16,378 nucleotides of DNA from an uncultured Clostridia bacterium (GCA_905236975.1 CAJOQU010000128.1:1-16378), one strand, 5' to 3'; shown: positions 1 to 7,069, counted from the first letter of the stretch. Notes: a model not told the origin generated them from the sequence alone. Made by a program: numbers and translations.

Positions 1-111
1 ATCAAAGACATTATCTTCCCCGATCTCGGCCTTGCGCCGTTTGGAATATTCGAAAATTTCGCGTATGACCGACCGTTTTTTGCCAAGCGCGGCCATTTTT
101 TCAGATATCAT
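1..111 (-). CDS. PLP-dependent aminotransferase, N-terminal fragment (cut by window edge)
   Basis: Only the first 37 codons are in the window; the gene continues past the left edge. The ATG at 109-111 follows a strong Shine-Dalgarno (GGGAGGA, 121-127) at 9-nt spacing. The peptide opens MISEKMAALGKKRSVIR, continues with an EIFEYSKRRKAEIG stretch and reaches ENVFD. This closely resembles the N-terminus of clostridial class I/II PLP aminotransferases annotated as aspartate/aromatic-type, in which the same stretch leads into a DFSLGNP-like segment. The catalytic lysine and substrate residues lie outside the window, so the substrate cannot be judged. The gene has its own promoter (319-347) and a structured leader of about 200 nt, so it is probably regulated separately from the upstream mreB operon. 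The assignment rests on recalled family similarity over a short stretch. Confidence 0.7.
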   Translation of the reverse strand, partial: MISEKMAALGKKRSVIREIFEYSKRRKAEIGEDNVFD

Positions 112-312
112 AAAACGGGTTCCTCCCAAAATAAAGCCCGCAACACGCGCCATGCCGGAAGCATGACCGATTGCGGGCCGTCTGTAACGTTACAAAGGCT
201 TTGCGTTAAGCCCTTTCGGTGCACAGGCAGTCCGTTTTTAGATAAAAATAAAATCGATAACCCTTGCAGTCGAACATATCCTGTTCACCCTTTCTGTGAA
301 ATAAATAAGTAT
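112..312 (-). promoter_or_regulatory. Structured 5' leader of the aminotransferase, possible cis-regulatory RNA
   Basis: The transcript from the promoter at 319-347 has roughly 200 nt before the start codon with no convincing ORF. In minus-strand order it can form: a TTCAC/GTGAA hairpin (284-300); a GAACA/TGTTC hairpin (272-286) that shares bases with the first, so the two exclude each other; an 8-bp hairpin with one wobble pair (194-215, loop AACGCA); a 12-bp palindrome TGTAACGTTACA (183-194); and a terminator-like stem (136-178) next to the Shine-Dalgarno. Competing hairpins ending in a terminator-like stem fit an attenuator or riboswitch. I could not match it to a known class: I see no T-box consensus, SAM, lysine or TPP core. 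The ACGCAAAGCC stretch recalls c-di-GMP-I riboswitches, but the remaining architecture does not fit. Confidence 0.45.
128..178 (-). terminator. Terminator-like hairpin just before the aminotransferase RBS (possible attenuator)
   Basis: On the minus strand, the 8-nt arms GCCCGCAA and TTGCGGGC pair perfectly (171-178 with 136-143). They enclose a second perfect stem, CATGC/GCATG, around loop TTCCG (151-165). The outer stem is followed at once by TTTATTTT (128-135) and then by the GGGAGGA ribosome binding site (121-127). It sits inside the leader of the gene it precedes, so it more likely controls expression by premature termination than ends the upstream operon. Confidence 0.5.
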
Positions 313-318
313 AGGAAT

Positions 319-347
319 ATTCTACTCTATTTCCCTTTATTTGTCAA
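319..347 (-). promoter_or_regulatory. Sigma-A-type promoter for the aminotransferase transcript
   Basis: Read on the minus strand, a perfect -35 TTGACA (342-347) is separated by exactly 17 nt from a -10 TAGAAT (319-324, 5 of 6 consensus bases). Transcription would start near 311-312. This gives a leader of about 200 nt before the aminotransferase ATG at 111. It lies just downstream of the mreB stop, so it separates this gene from the cdaA-to-mreB operon. Confidence 0.8.
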
Positions 348-409
348 CCAAAAAGTTTTCACAGCGCACATTCCGCAAAGAGCGAGCCGCACTGACATTA
401 CAAATTCGT

Positions 410-1432
410 TTATTCCACCGTCAATTCCCTGATGGATCGCAGTTGGTAGTCCACATTTTTCAAAAGCTGAGGCGTTTTCATTGCAACCGCCGCGCCTTTG
501 ACCACGCTGTGGGCAGGGTCGTCAAGCAGAGTTACCTCTACCCCAAGGGTCTCGCGGAAACGCTGCGGCAGGCCATACAGCAAAGCGCCGCCGCCGGTCA
601 GAATCATGCCGTCCTCGGTGATGTCGGCCACCAGATCCGGGTCGGTTCGATTCAGCACCTGACGAATCCCGCCGCAAATGGCGTCAATGGTTTCGGCGAT
701 GGCGTCATACACCTCGCCCGAGGAGATCTCAAAGCTTTCGGGCAGCCCCGAAAACACGTTGCGGCCTTTGGCAATGATAGCGACTTCGATATCCCGTTTG
801 ACCGCCGCGCCGATCTTCATTTTGATCATTTCGGCCGTTAAAGGTCCTATTTCGATATTGTACTCCTTGCGGACATAGCGGATAATCTGCGCATCCAGGT
901 CGGAAGAGGCTGTCTTGAAGGATTCACAAACGGCGATGCTCCCCAGTGAAATCACGGCAATATCGGTCGTGCCCGCGCCGATATCCACAATCAACGTGCC
1001 GCGCGGTTTGGAAAAATCCAGCCCCAAACCAAATGCAATGGCCAGCGGACTTTCAATAACCGTCACGTTTCTGCCCCCGGCCGATTCCACCACATTGGAG
1101 AGTGAGTGATGCTGAAGTTCGGTCAGCCCGGCGGGCAAGGTAGCCATGATGCGCGGACGCAAAATGCGGTTGCCAAAGGCCTGCTGCATGTAATTTTTCA
1201 GCATGATTTCGGCAATATCATAATCGGCAATGGCGCCGCGCTCAATAGGCGTGACGCAAACAAGACTGTCCGGCGTTCTGCCCATGGTCTGCTTGGCCTT
1301 TTCGCCGAAGTAGAGCGGTTCCCAGGTTTCAGCATCGACTGTGACGACATTGGGCAGTTCCAGCACCACCTTGGAGCTGGAGAAAATCACGGTTTTGGAG
1401 GAGCCTAAATCAATTCCTATATCAGTTGCCAT
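410..1432 (-). CDS. mreB: MreB/Mbl-family actin-like rod shape-determining protein
   Basis: 340 residues, the usual MreB length. MreB polymerises under the membrane and positions the elongation machinery for peptidoglycan synthesis. The actin-fold motifs are in order: phosphate-1 loop GIDLGSSKTVIF (about 6-17; MreB more often reads GIDLGTANT), connect-1 around IADYDIAEIMLKNY (about 68-81), phosphate-2 VDIGAGTTDIAVISLG (about 149-164) and the adenosine motif MILTGGGALLYGL (about 276-288). The ATG at 1430-1432 lies inside the end of comF, an 11-bp overlap that suggests translational coupling, with an AAGGGG Shine-Dalgarno. No mreC or mreD is adjacent; the next gene has its own promoter. Mbl or MreBH are alternatives within the family. 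This is the last gene of the cdaA-cdaR-recD2-comF run. Confidence 0.9.
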   Translation of the reverse strand: MATDIGIDLGSSKTVIFSSSKVVLELPNVVTVDAETWEPLYFGEKAKQTMGRTPDSLVCVTPIERGAIADYDIAEIMLKNYMQQAFGNRILRPRIMATLPAGLTELQHHSLSNVVESAGGRNVTVIESPLAIAFGLGLDFSKPRGTLIVDIGAGTTDIAVISLGSIAVCESFKTASSDLDAQIIRYVRKEYNIEIGPLTAEMIKMKIGAAVKRDIEVAIIAKGRNVFSGLPESFEISSGEVYDAIAETIDAICGGIRQVLNRTDPDLVADITEDGMILTGGGALLYGLPQRFRETLGVEVTLLDDPAHSVVKGAAVAMKTPQLLKNVDYQLRSIRELTVE

Positions 1433-2150
1433 GGGAATCCCCTTCTTTACTTTTCTTTTTCTTATCGGTTGTCAGTGCCGTTACGCACCAAATCGACGAC
1501 GCGCCCGCAACCGTCAACTGCTTGGCGCATTCATTCAAAGTGGCGCCGGTGGTTTTGATATCATCTACCAGCAGGATCGTTTTGTTATCCAAATGACCGC
1601 TGCAGGCATACAAGTCCCGCACGTTTACCGCTCGCCGACGCGCATCCAGATCATGCTGGATCTCAGCGTTTTTACGGCAAATCAGCGCATTGTGCGCGAT
1701 CGGCACTTGTAAAATGCGCCCCAGTTCCTCAGCCAGCAGGCGACTTTGGTTGTAGCCGCGTCTTCGCTCCTTGCGTCTATACATCGGAACATAGCAGATC
1801 GCATCAAACTTACAATCACGATATTCGTTTTTTACGCAAAGTGCCATTTGTTCTGCAAAGAACTGCTTTGCAAACAGGCGGTGCCCGAATTTAAAGCGAT
1901 ACAAAGCGGTCTTTGCCGCCCCGGTATTGACAAATGGCGCGATACAGCCGTCAAAAAACAGCAACCGGCTTTTACAAACACAATCCCGCTTTACCATGCC
2001 GCACCGAACGCACCGTTTGATCGGATCACAGCGCACCAGCATTTCGCGGCAGTAGTCGCAAAGCTGTTCTTCCTCATCAATGATTTCCCCGCAGCAGGCG
2101 CAGGTTTTGGGAAAGAAGGCCGATAAAAATCCCTTACAGATCACGTTCAT
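1422..2150 (-). CDS. comF: ComF family protein (zinc-ribbon plus phosphoribosyltransferase fold)
   Basis: 242 residues. ComF proteins take part in natural transformation, where ComFC/DprA-linked functions process incoming single-stranded DNA; in clostridia the gene is common even without known competence. The N-terminus holds cysteine pairs typical of a double zinc ribbon: CACC at 17-20, CDYC at 31-34, CVRC at 47-50 and CVC at 57-59. A basic RRRGYNQSRLLAEEL segment (about 128-142) is characteristic of the family. The type I phosphoribosyltransferase PRPP loop ILLVDDIKTTGATL lies at about 192-205. The tail is lysine-rich. The ATG lies within the end of recD2 (17-bp overlap) and the stop within the start of mreB, so translation is probably coupled to both. 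The Shine-Dalgarno is weak, which also suits coupling. Pairing with the recombination helicase RecD2 suggests a DNA-handling role. Confidence 0.9.
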   Translation of the reverse strand: MNVICKGFLSAFFPKTCACCGEIIDEEEQLCDYCREMLVRCDPIKRCVRCGMVKRDCVCKSRLLFFDGCIAPFVNTGAAKTALYRFKFGHRLFAKQFFAEQMALCVKNEYRDCKFDAICYVPMYRRKERRRGYNQSRLLAEELGRILQVPIAHNALICRKNAEIQHDLDARRRAVNVRDLYACSGHLDNKTILLVDDIKTTGATLNECAKQLTVAGASSIWCVTALTTDKKKKSKEGDSHGN

Positions 2151-4350
2151 AAAAGCTGTCTTCTTTTAAAAATTCTTTCAGCAAGGTGTACCGCAGTGTT
2201 TTGCGGTCGTTGGCCGCCATGGCATACCACACCGTTTCACTGCCTACCATCACCAGCATTTTTTTTGCTCTGGTAACGGCGGTATAAAGCAAATTGCGGT
2301 ATTGCAGTCTGCCCGGCACCTCAAAAAGAGGCAAAACCACGCAGTCGTACTCACTGCCCTGACTTTTATGTACCGTAACGGCATAGGACAGTTCCAACTG
2401 CCCGAGATCCTCGGAAAAGTAGGTGACAACGCGGTCGTCATAACGCACCTTCAGTACCCCGCCGCGCGGATCGATCTCGGTCACAAAGCCGACGTCGCCG
2501 TTAAACACACCGGTGCCGTATTCGCCGTTATCCCGCCGGTATTCCAAATCGTAGTTGTTTTTGATCTGCATGACTTTATCGCCCGGCCGCAGATAAGCCC
2601 CTTTAAAGGAAAGCTGCGGTTGGCGCTCTTGATGCGGGTTCAAAGCGTTTTGCAAAAGATTGTTCAGGTTGACGCTGCCCGTTTCCAGCATTCGGGAAGG
2701 GCAAAGCACCTGTATATCCGTTACCGGGTCAAAGCCATACGCCTTGGGCAGCCGCTCGCAGACCAGTTCCAACACCGTCCCGGTAACCTCAAAACGGTCG
2801 TTGCGCTTTAAAAAGAAACAATCGGAATCCTTGCCGGAAAAGTTCGGCTCCTGCCCGTTGATGATGGCGTGCGCGTTGGTGACGATCATACTTTGCTGTG
2901 CCTGCCGAAACACCTTTTTTAAGCAAATAGAGGGGAACAATTCCGATGCAAGCAGATCGTTCAGCACATTTCCCGCCCCAATGCTGGGTAATTGGTCGGA
3001 ATCCCCCACCACAATGATACGGCAGGAAAGACGCAGTGCTTTCAGCAGATTGTCAAACAAAAGGGAATCGATCATGGAAGCCTCGTCCACGATCAGCACA
3101 TCGCACGAAAGCGGATTCCGCTCATTGCGGGCAAACTGCTGTTTTTCTTCCCCGCTCCATTCCACTTCCAGCAGTCGGTGAATGGTCTTGGCCTCGCGGC
3201 CGGTCAGCTCGGTCATACGCTTGGCGGCGCGGCCGGTAGGAGCGGCCAGTTCGATATCTAACTGCCGCCTTTCAAACAGCTTGATAATGGCGTTCAGTGT
3301 GGTGGTTTTGCCGGTACCGGGGCCGCCGGTCAAAATCAGAATACCGCCGGAAAAAGCCTCCAAAATCGCTTGCCGTTGCAGCGCTTCAAATTGGATGCCG
3401 AGTTGTTGTTCCACATGGTCGATTTCCAGCTTGTCCACCGTGACGCGGCGATCGATATACCGCTTGACCGAAAGCATCCGCGCCGCAATATGCTCCTCGG
3501 CGGCGTATTGATCGGGCAAAGATAGATACTCCACCCCATCAATACCTTTGGCTTTAACGCGAAAACATTCGATCAGGCGGTCACAGCAGTTTTCCACCGT
3601 ATCACGGCTGCATTCCAACAGTCTGACCGCCACCTCGATCACTTTGCCGCGCGGCAGGCAGGTATGCCCATTGGCAAGATTTTTGCGCAGAACATATTCC
3701 ACCCCCGCCGAAACGCGCAGCTCGTTTTCTTTATCGAATTGCAGGTCCTCGGCAATATCCTCGGCGGTTTCAAAGCGAAAACCAATATCTTCCTCACACA
3801 GCACATAAGGGTTGCTTTGAATCATCTCGGTTGAGCGAGCGCCGAACCGTTTAAAAATTTGCAGGCATTTATCGGGCGTGACATTATATTTAGCCAGCAT
3901 GAGCATTAAATCGCGTACACCGTACTGCTTTTTATAATCTTCGGATATTTCCAACGCCCGTTTCATGGAAATGCCCCGAATAATGACCAACTCCTGCGGT
4001 TTTTCCTGAATCACGTTCAGTGCTTCCGCCCCAAAACGTTCCACAATTTTTTGCGCGGTGCTGGGGCCGATGCCGCGGATCGCGCCGGAGGAAAGATACC
4101 GCAAAACCGCGGCGGCGTTTTCAGGCGCTTTGCGCTCAAAACTCTCCGCCTTGAATTGCGGCCCGTAAGAGGGGTGTACTGTATACACCCCCACAAACTC
4201 AGCCGCGTCTCCCTCGTTCAAAAAGGGGAGAGTGCCCACCACGGTAACGGCTTCTTTTCCGGCGCGCACCACCGCCACGGTATAGTAATTATTTTGATTG
4301 CGATATGTAATTTTTTCCACCGTGCCGGTCAGTGTTTCCCGCTCCGCCAA
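2134..4350 (-). CDS. recD2: RecD2-type SF1 DNA helicase (ATP-dependent 5'-3')
   Basis: About 738 residues, the normal RecD2 length. RecD2 unwinds DNA 5' to 3' and acts in repair and replication restart without RecBC. The N-terminal part (about 1-330) contains an OB-like segment and HhH repeats around IRGIGPSTAQKIVERFG. The SF1 motifs follow (numbered from the longer GTG frame): motif I GGPGTGKTT (about 344-352), Ia APTGRAAKRM (372-381), Walker B VDEASM (423-428), III GDSDQLPSIGAGN (451-463), FRQA (483-486), VHKSQGSE (662-669) and YTAVTRAKK (691-699). Start choice: GTG at 4356 is in frame but only 2 nt after the Shine-Dalgarno GGGAGG (4359-4364). TTG at 4350 sits at the ideal 8-nt spacing, so I use it. 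An out-of-frame ATG lies at 4358. The gene follows the small membrane protein by about 20 nt and overlaps comF by 17 bp. Confidence 0.93.
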   Translation of the reverse strand: MAERETLTGTVEKITYRNQNNYYTVAVVRAGKEAVTVVGTLPFLNEGDAAEFVGVYTVHPSYGPQFKAESFERKAPENAAAVLRYLSSGAIRGIGPSTAQKIVERFGAEALNVIQEKPQELVIIRGISMKRALEISEDYKKQYGVRDLMLMLAKYNVTPDKCLQIFKRFGARSTEMIQSNPYVLCEEDIGFRFETAEDIAEDLQFDKENELRVSAGVEYVLRKNLANGHTCLPRGKVIEVAVRLLECSRDTVENCCDRLIECFRVKAKGIDGVEYLSLPDQYAAEEHIAARMLSVKRYIDRRVTVDKLEIDHVEQQLGIQFEALQRQAILEAFSGGILILTGGPGTGKTTTLNAIIKLFERRQLDIELAAPTGRAAKRMTELTGREAKTIHRLLEVEWSGEEKQQFARNERNPLSCDVLIVDEASMIDSLLFDNLLKALRLSCRIIVVGDSDQLPSIGAGNVLNDLLASELFPSICLKKVFRQAQQSMIVTNAHAIINGQEPNFSGKDSDCFFLKRNDRFEVTGTVLELVCERLPKAYGFDPVTDIQVLCPSRMLETGSVNLNNLLQNALNPHQERQPQLSFKGAYLRPGDKVMQIKNNYDLEYRRDNGEYGTGVFNGDVGFVTEIDPRGGVLKVRYDDRVVTYFSEDLGQLELSYAVTVHKSQGSEYDCVVLPLFEVPGRLQYRNLLYTAVTRAKKMLVMVGSETVWYAMAANDRKTLRYTLLKEFLKEDSFYERDL

Positions 4351-4376
4351 CAGCACATCCTCCCTGCTCTGCTAAG

Positions 4377-4727
4377 TTATCTGATTTCGTTCGACCTTGA
4401 TAAAAGAAACTGTTCCCAATCTTTTTTTCCGCAAAGCACGACCTGTTCACGCTCGGCAATCGCAGAACAGCGCGATCGTTGTTCGCCGGTCAGCGCATCA
4501 TCCAACGCGACGACTCGGTCGGCATACGCATGGCCGAGCCACCGTTGCTGTTCCGCCGCGTAGGCGATCTGCTGTTCGGGGCAAGCGCCGCCCAATACCA
4601 GCACCGAATAGGTGGCCGCACGCCCTTTCGGTACATGTAACTTCAATTTGAGTCCATGCATGAACTCGGCCAATCCCATCATGGCAAAGATCAACAAAAC
4701 CAGCAATAAGACGTATTTCATATTCAT
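4377..4727 (-). CDS. Small membrane-anchored protein of unknown function
   Basis: 116 residues from ATG 4727; a second in-frame ATG at 4721 is equally possible. The first 20 or so residues (MKYVLLLVLLIFAMMGLAEF) form one hydrophobic helix, either a membrane anchor or an uncleaved signal. The rest is soluble and mixed-charge, with VLVLGGACPEQQIAYAAEQ and a late VVLCGKKDW segment and two cysteines. No enzyme motif is visible. Proteins of this shape occur near recD2 in other clostridia as far as I recall, but I cannot name a family. It lies between cdaR (about 90 nt upstream) and recD2. The ribosome binding site (AGGGTG) and the first ATG lie in the 3' arm of a perfect hairpin (4724-4757), so translation may be restricted. 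A GTG at 4784 would give a 135-residue version, but I see no good Shine-Dalgarno for it. Confidence 0.65.
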   Translation of the reverse strand: MNMKYVLLLVLLIFAMMGLAEFMHGLKLKLHVPKGRAATYSVLVLGGACPEQQIAYAAEQQRWLGHAYADRVVALDDALTGEQRSRCSAIAEREQVVLCGKKDWEQFLLSRSNEIR

Positions 4728-4757
4728 CACCCTGCTATATTGTATGCAGGGTGATGA
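4724..4757 (-). repeat. Perfect 12-bp inverted repeat covering an RBS and start codon
   Basis: The arms TCATCACCCTGC (4724-4735) and GCAGGGTGATGA (4746-4757) are exact reverse complements around a 10-nt AT-rich loop. In the minus-strand mRNA the 3' arm contains the AGGGTG Shine-Dalgarno and the ATG at 4725-4727 of the small membrane protein. Folding would therefore hide both. No U-tract follows, so it is not a normal intrinsic terminator. A short CCACA/TGTGG hairpin (4781-4793) lies just upstream. Confidence 0.8.
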
Positions 4758-4817
4758 TTTTGGTGAAGATAACAGGAATCCCACACGCTGTGGCTTGTTC
4801 AGCTTCTGCCGGTTTCA

Positions 4818-6095
4818 TTATTCAATTTTCACGGCAATACTGTATGAGCCGACCTGCCAGATGTTGTGATACTCACTTGATTTAACCGAAACCTCGACCG
4901 TGTGCTCACCCGCGACCTTATCGGTCAAGTTGACCTCGGCAAAGAGCATGTCGCCGGTCAGTTTTTTCAGCACCTCGGTCGGACCGCAAATTTTCACATT
5001 TTTAATGACACTGTCGCTCGTTGCGGCAAGCCCGGACGGCAGATTGGTAAAGCGAATATTTTCCACCGTAAAGGTCTTCTCGCTGTAAGCGGATAGATCG
5101 ACCGTGACCGTGAAGGTATCGATTGAATCGAGCAGCCGCACGCCGTCAGGCAACTTGGCTGAAACTTCAAAACTGGCTGACGAAGTGGAGATATTGGTGA
5201 TATCGATAGGCGACAGCGTGACCTTCGTGATCTCATCGATCGCGGCGGGTGTGCCGATTACGGTAACCGAATCATGGTCAATGCTGTAAGAAATACTGCT
5301 CGTTTTAAAACCGGAGGGCAGGTTGGTGAAATCCGCCTTGACCGGCACTGTCACCCGCTTGGAGATGGGTACCGTGACCTGCACCGCCGTGGCGCTTAAA
5401 GTCAGATCGGTCTGCTCAATCTCCTTTTCATCGGCGTCATAAAGCCGGATAGCCGCATCAAAGGTGGTGCTGGCAGACAAGGTTTCGTTGACCTGAGCAT
5501 AGGCCACCACCGAATCGATCTTGTTGACGATCGTACGCGGTCCTTTGATGGTGATGGTATCACTTTCGGTGCCGCTGACCATCGCCGTTTCAGCAATCAG
5601 CCCTTCTTCGGCAGTGGCGCCCTCGGCCACGGCTTTAATGGTGAATTCCTTGGTTTCAACATAATCAAAAAACACCGTCACCGTAGAAGGGGTAATGCTG
5701 ACAATGTCATAATCGGTCAAAGCGGTGTTTTTGGCTCCCGTGACCTCTAATTGGTACTCACCCGGCTCGTTAATGGCCGCCGCCGAAGCGTAAACATAAA
5801 AATCGGTGGTTTTTAAAGCGCTGACCACATAGCTCGGCCCGCCAACGGTGACCGTAAACTTTTGATTGGACAAATCACCGATGATCTCCATCCCGTTTTC
5901 GGATACATAGGTGTTTTCCAGGTTGATGTTAATCGAAATATCGGTAAAGGTGCGTTCAATATCGGGGTTTTGACCGATCATGATGGCCAGCCATAACGCA
6001 AAAGCCACCACAAGCGAAAAAGGAATGGTAACGCGTTTGTTGCCAAGTAATTTTCTGAGCGAAAACCTACCGGGAAAACTACTTTTCCATGTCAT
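4818..6095 (-). CDS. cdaR: CdaR, YbbR-domain regulator of the c-di-AMP cyclase
   Basis: 425 residues. CdaR is an extracytoplasmic, membrane-tethered protein that modulates CdaA. After a short basic cytoplasmic N-terminus (RKLLGNKRVTIP) there is one transmembrane helix at about 24-42 (FSLVVAFALWLAIMIG). The rest is beta-rich, with about four YbbR-type repeats of roughly 80-90 residues marked by recurring segments such as VTVGGPSYVV, ITIKGPRTIVNKI, VTVIGTPAAIDEI and VKICGPTEVLKKL. The ATG lies inside the end of cdaA (17-bp overlap) with Shine-Dalgarno AAGGAAG. This strict cdaA-cdaR pairing matches Bacillus and Listeria, where glmM usually follows. Here glmM is absent and the small membrane protein and recD2 come next. 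Confident from domain pattern and context. Confidence 0.92.
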   Translation of the reverse strand: MTWKSSFPGRFSLRKLLGNKRVTIPFSLVVAFALWLAIMIGQNPDIERTFTDISININLENTYVSENGMEIIGDLSNQKFTVTVGGPSYVVSALKTTDFYVYASAAAINEPGEYQLEVTGAKNTALTDYDIVSITPSTVTVFFDYVETKEFTIKAVAEGATAEEGLIAETAMVSGTESDTITIKGPRTIVNKIDSVVAYAQVNETLSASTTFDAAIRLYDADEKEIEQTDLTLSATAVQVTVPISKRVTVPVKADFTNLPSGFKTSSISYSIDHDSVTVIGTPAAIDEITKVTLSPIDITNISTSSASFEVSAKLPDGVRLLDSIDTFTVTVDLSAYSEKTFTVENIRFTNLPSGLAATSDSVIKNVKICGPTEVLKKLTGDMLFAEVNLTDKVAGEHTVEVSVKSSEYHNIWQVGSYSIAVKIE

Positions 6096-6984
6096 TGTTT
6101 TTCGCTTCCTTTCCTTCCTTTTTCTTTAAAAATCCAAAGCGGCTGAAAAAGCCTTTATTCTGTTTATCCGGTTGTAACAACAGTGCTTTTAATTCTTCGG
6201 CAGACGAAATGGCATTGTAGCCGCGCCGGATCTCGCCGTTAACCACAATCGAAATAATGCCCGTCTCCTCCGAAACGACCAACACCACCGCGTCGGAATT
6301 TTCGGTCATGCCGATCGCCGCTCGATGGCGGGTACCAAGCTGGGAGTTAATATCTTCCCGCTGGGTCAAGGGCAAAATACAACCGGCGGCGTACAACTTG
6401 CCGTCCCGAATAATCAAGGCGCCGTCGTGCAGCGGCGATTTCGGGAAAAAGACGTTATTGACCATTTGCACCGAAGGCGCGGCGTCAATCACCGTGCCGG
6501 TGTCGATGATCTCGCCAAGTTGAGTTGAGCGTTCGAACACGATCAGAGCGCCGGTTTTACTTTCCTGCATGTTGCCGGCGGCGCGGCTGACCTTGTCAAT
6601 ACAATTCAAAATCGGCTCATTCACGGCCACATGACTGCCGCCCATCAGGCGGGAATGCCCCATATGCTCAAGCAAGCGGCGCAGTTCCGGCTGAAAAATG
6701 ATGGCAATAGCAATGATGATATAATCCACAAAACGCGACAGCAGCCATTTCATGGTCGTCAAATTCCACCAATTAGCGATGAAATAGACCACGAACAGCA
6801 GAAGCAGACCCTTGGCAAGTTGGCCGGCTCTGGTTTCACTCATAAAGTTGATGGCTTTATAAATAATATACGCCACGATCAGGATATCGATGATATCAAA
6901 CGGTATCCTCATGCTGGCGACAGCGTATACAATTTGATTAAAAAACGCATAGATCGCGTTCCAAATGCTGCCCACGCTCAACAT
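6079..6984 (-). CDS. cdaA: CdaA, membrane diadenylate cyclase (c-di-AMP synthase)
   Basis: 301 residues. It makes c-di-AMP from two ATP; this second messenger controls potassium/osmolyte transport and cell-wall homeostasis in Firmicutes. Three transmembrane helices (about 29-47, 60-73 and 82-97) precede the DisA_N/DAC domain. The catalytic HDGA motif is at 186-189 and the RHR motif (GTRHRAAIGMTE) at 219-221, both intact. The C-terminal tail is lysine-rich. A TTG at 7041 would extend the frame, but it coincides with the -35 box of the promoter at 7013-7041, so it cannot be on that transcript. ATG 6984 is the first usable start. An AAGAAGGG sequence lies immediately before it, so the nearby TTG or GTG codons at 6981 and 6975 are possible too. 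First gene of the operon, overlapping cdaR. Confidence 0.93.
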   Translation of the reverse strand: MLSVGSIWNAIYAFFNQIVYAVASMRIPFDIIDILIVAYIIYKAINFMSETRAGQLAKGLLLLFVVYFIANWWNLTTMKWLLSRFVDYIIIAIAIIFQPELRRLLEHMGHSRLMGGSHVAVNEPILNCIDKVSRAAGNMQESKTGALIVFERSTQLGEIIDTGTVIDAAPSVQMVNNVFFPKSPLHDGALIIRDGKLYAAGCILPLTQREDINSQLGTRHRAAIGMTENSDAVVLVVSEETGIISIVVNGEIRRGYNAISSAEELKALLLQPDKQNKGFFSRFGFLKKKEGKEAKNNDMEK

Positions 6985-7012
6985 CCCTTCTTTTACCTTT
7001 CTAAGTATTATT

Positions 7013-7041
7013 ATTTTACCATATCCCTTTTTACCGTTCAA
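7013..7041 (-). promoter_or_regulatory. Sigma-A-type promoter of the cdaA operon
   Basis: On the minus strand, -35 TTGAAC (7036-7041) and -10 TAAAAT (7013-7018) are separated by 17 nt. The predicted start is near 7006, about 20 nt before the cdaA ATG at 6984. The flanking sequence between the desulfurase-like stop (7070) and cdaA is very AT-rich. This promoter excludes the longer TTG-started cdaA frame. Confidence 0.7.
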
Positions 7042-7069
7042 TAGCTAAAATCAATTATTTTAAAATTTT

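Noticed and set aside
272..286. GAACA-N5-TGTTC as a LexA/DinR box
   Set aside because: The Gram-positive box needs CGAAC-N4-GTTCG; spacing and outer bases do not fit, and the site lies downstream of the promoter within a hairpin-rich leader.
112..312. Leader as T-box or c-di-GMP-I riboswitch
   Set aside because: The T-box AGGGTGGNACCGCG consensus is absent. ACGCAAAGCC resembles the c-di-GMP-I core, but the second arm and its receptor are missing because the leader is too short after it.
341..841. 166-codon plus-strand ORF opposite mreB
   Set aside because: It is antisense to a well-supported mreB with all actin motifs, has no ribosome binding site and no recognisable domain.
4051..4563. 170-codon plus-strand ORF spanning the recD2 start and the small gene
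   Set aside because: It is a mirror of two minus-strand genes in another frame; the composition is arginine/serine/histidine-rich and it has no motif.
6985..7041. N-terminal extension of cdaA from TTG 7041
   Set aside because: The TTG overlaps the -35 box of the operon promoter and has no Shine-Dalgarno; the transcript would start after it.
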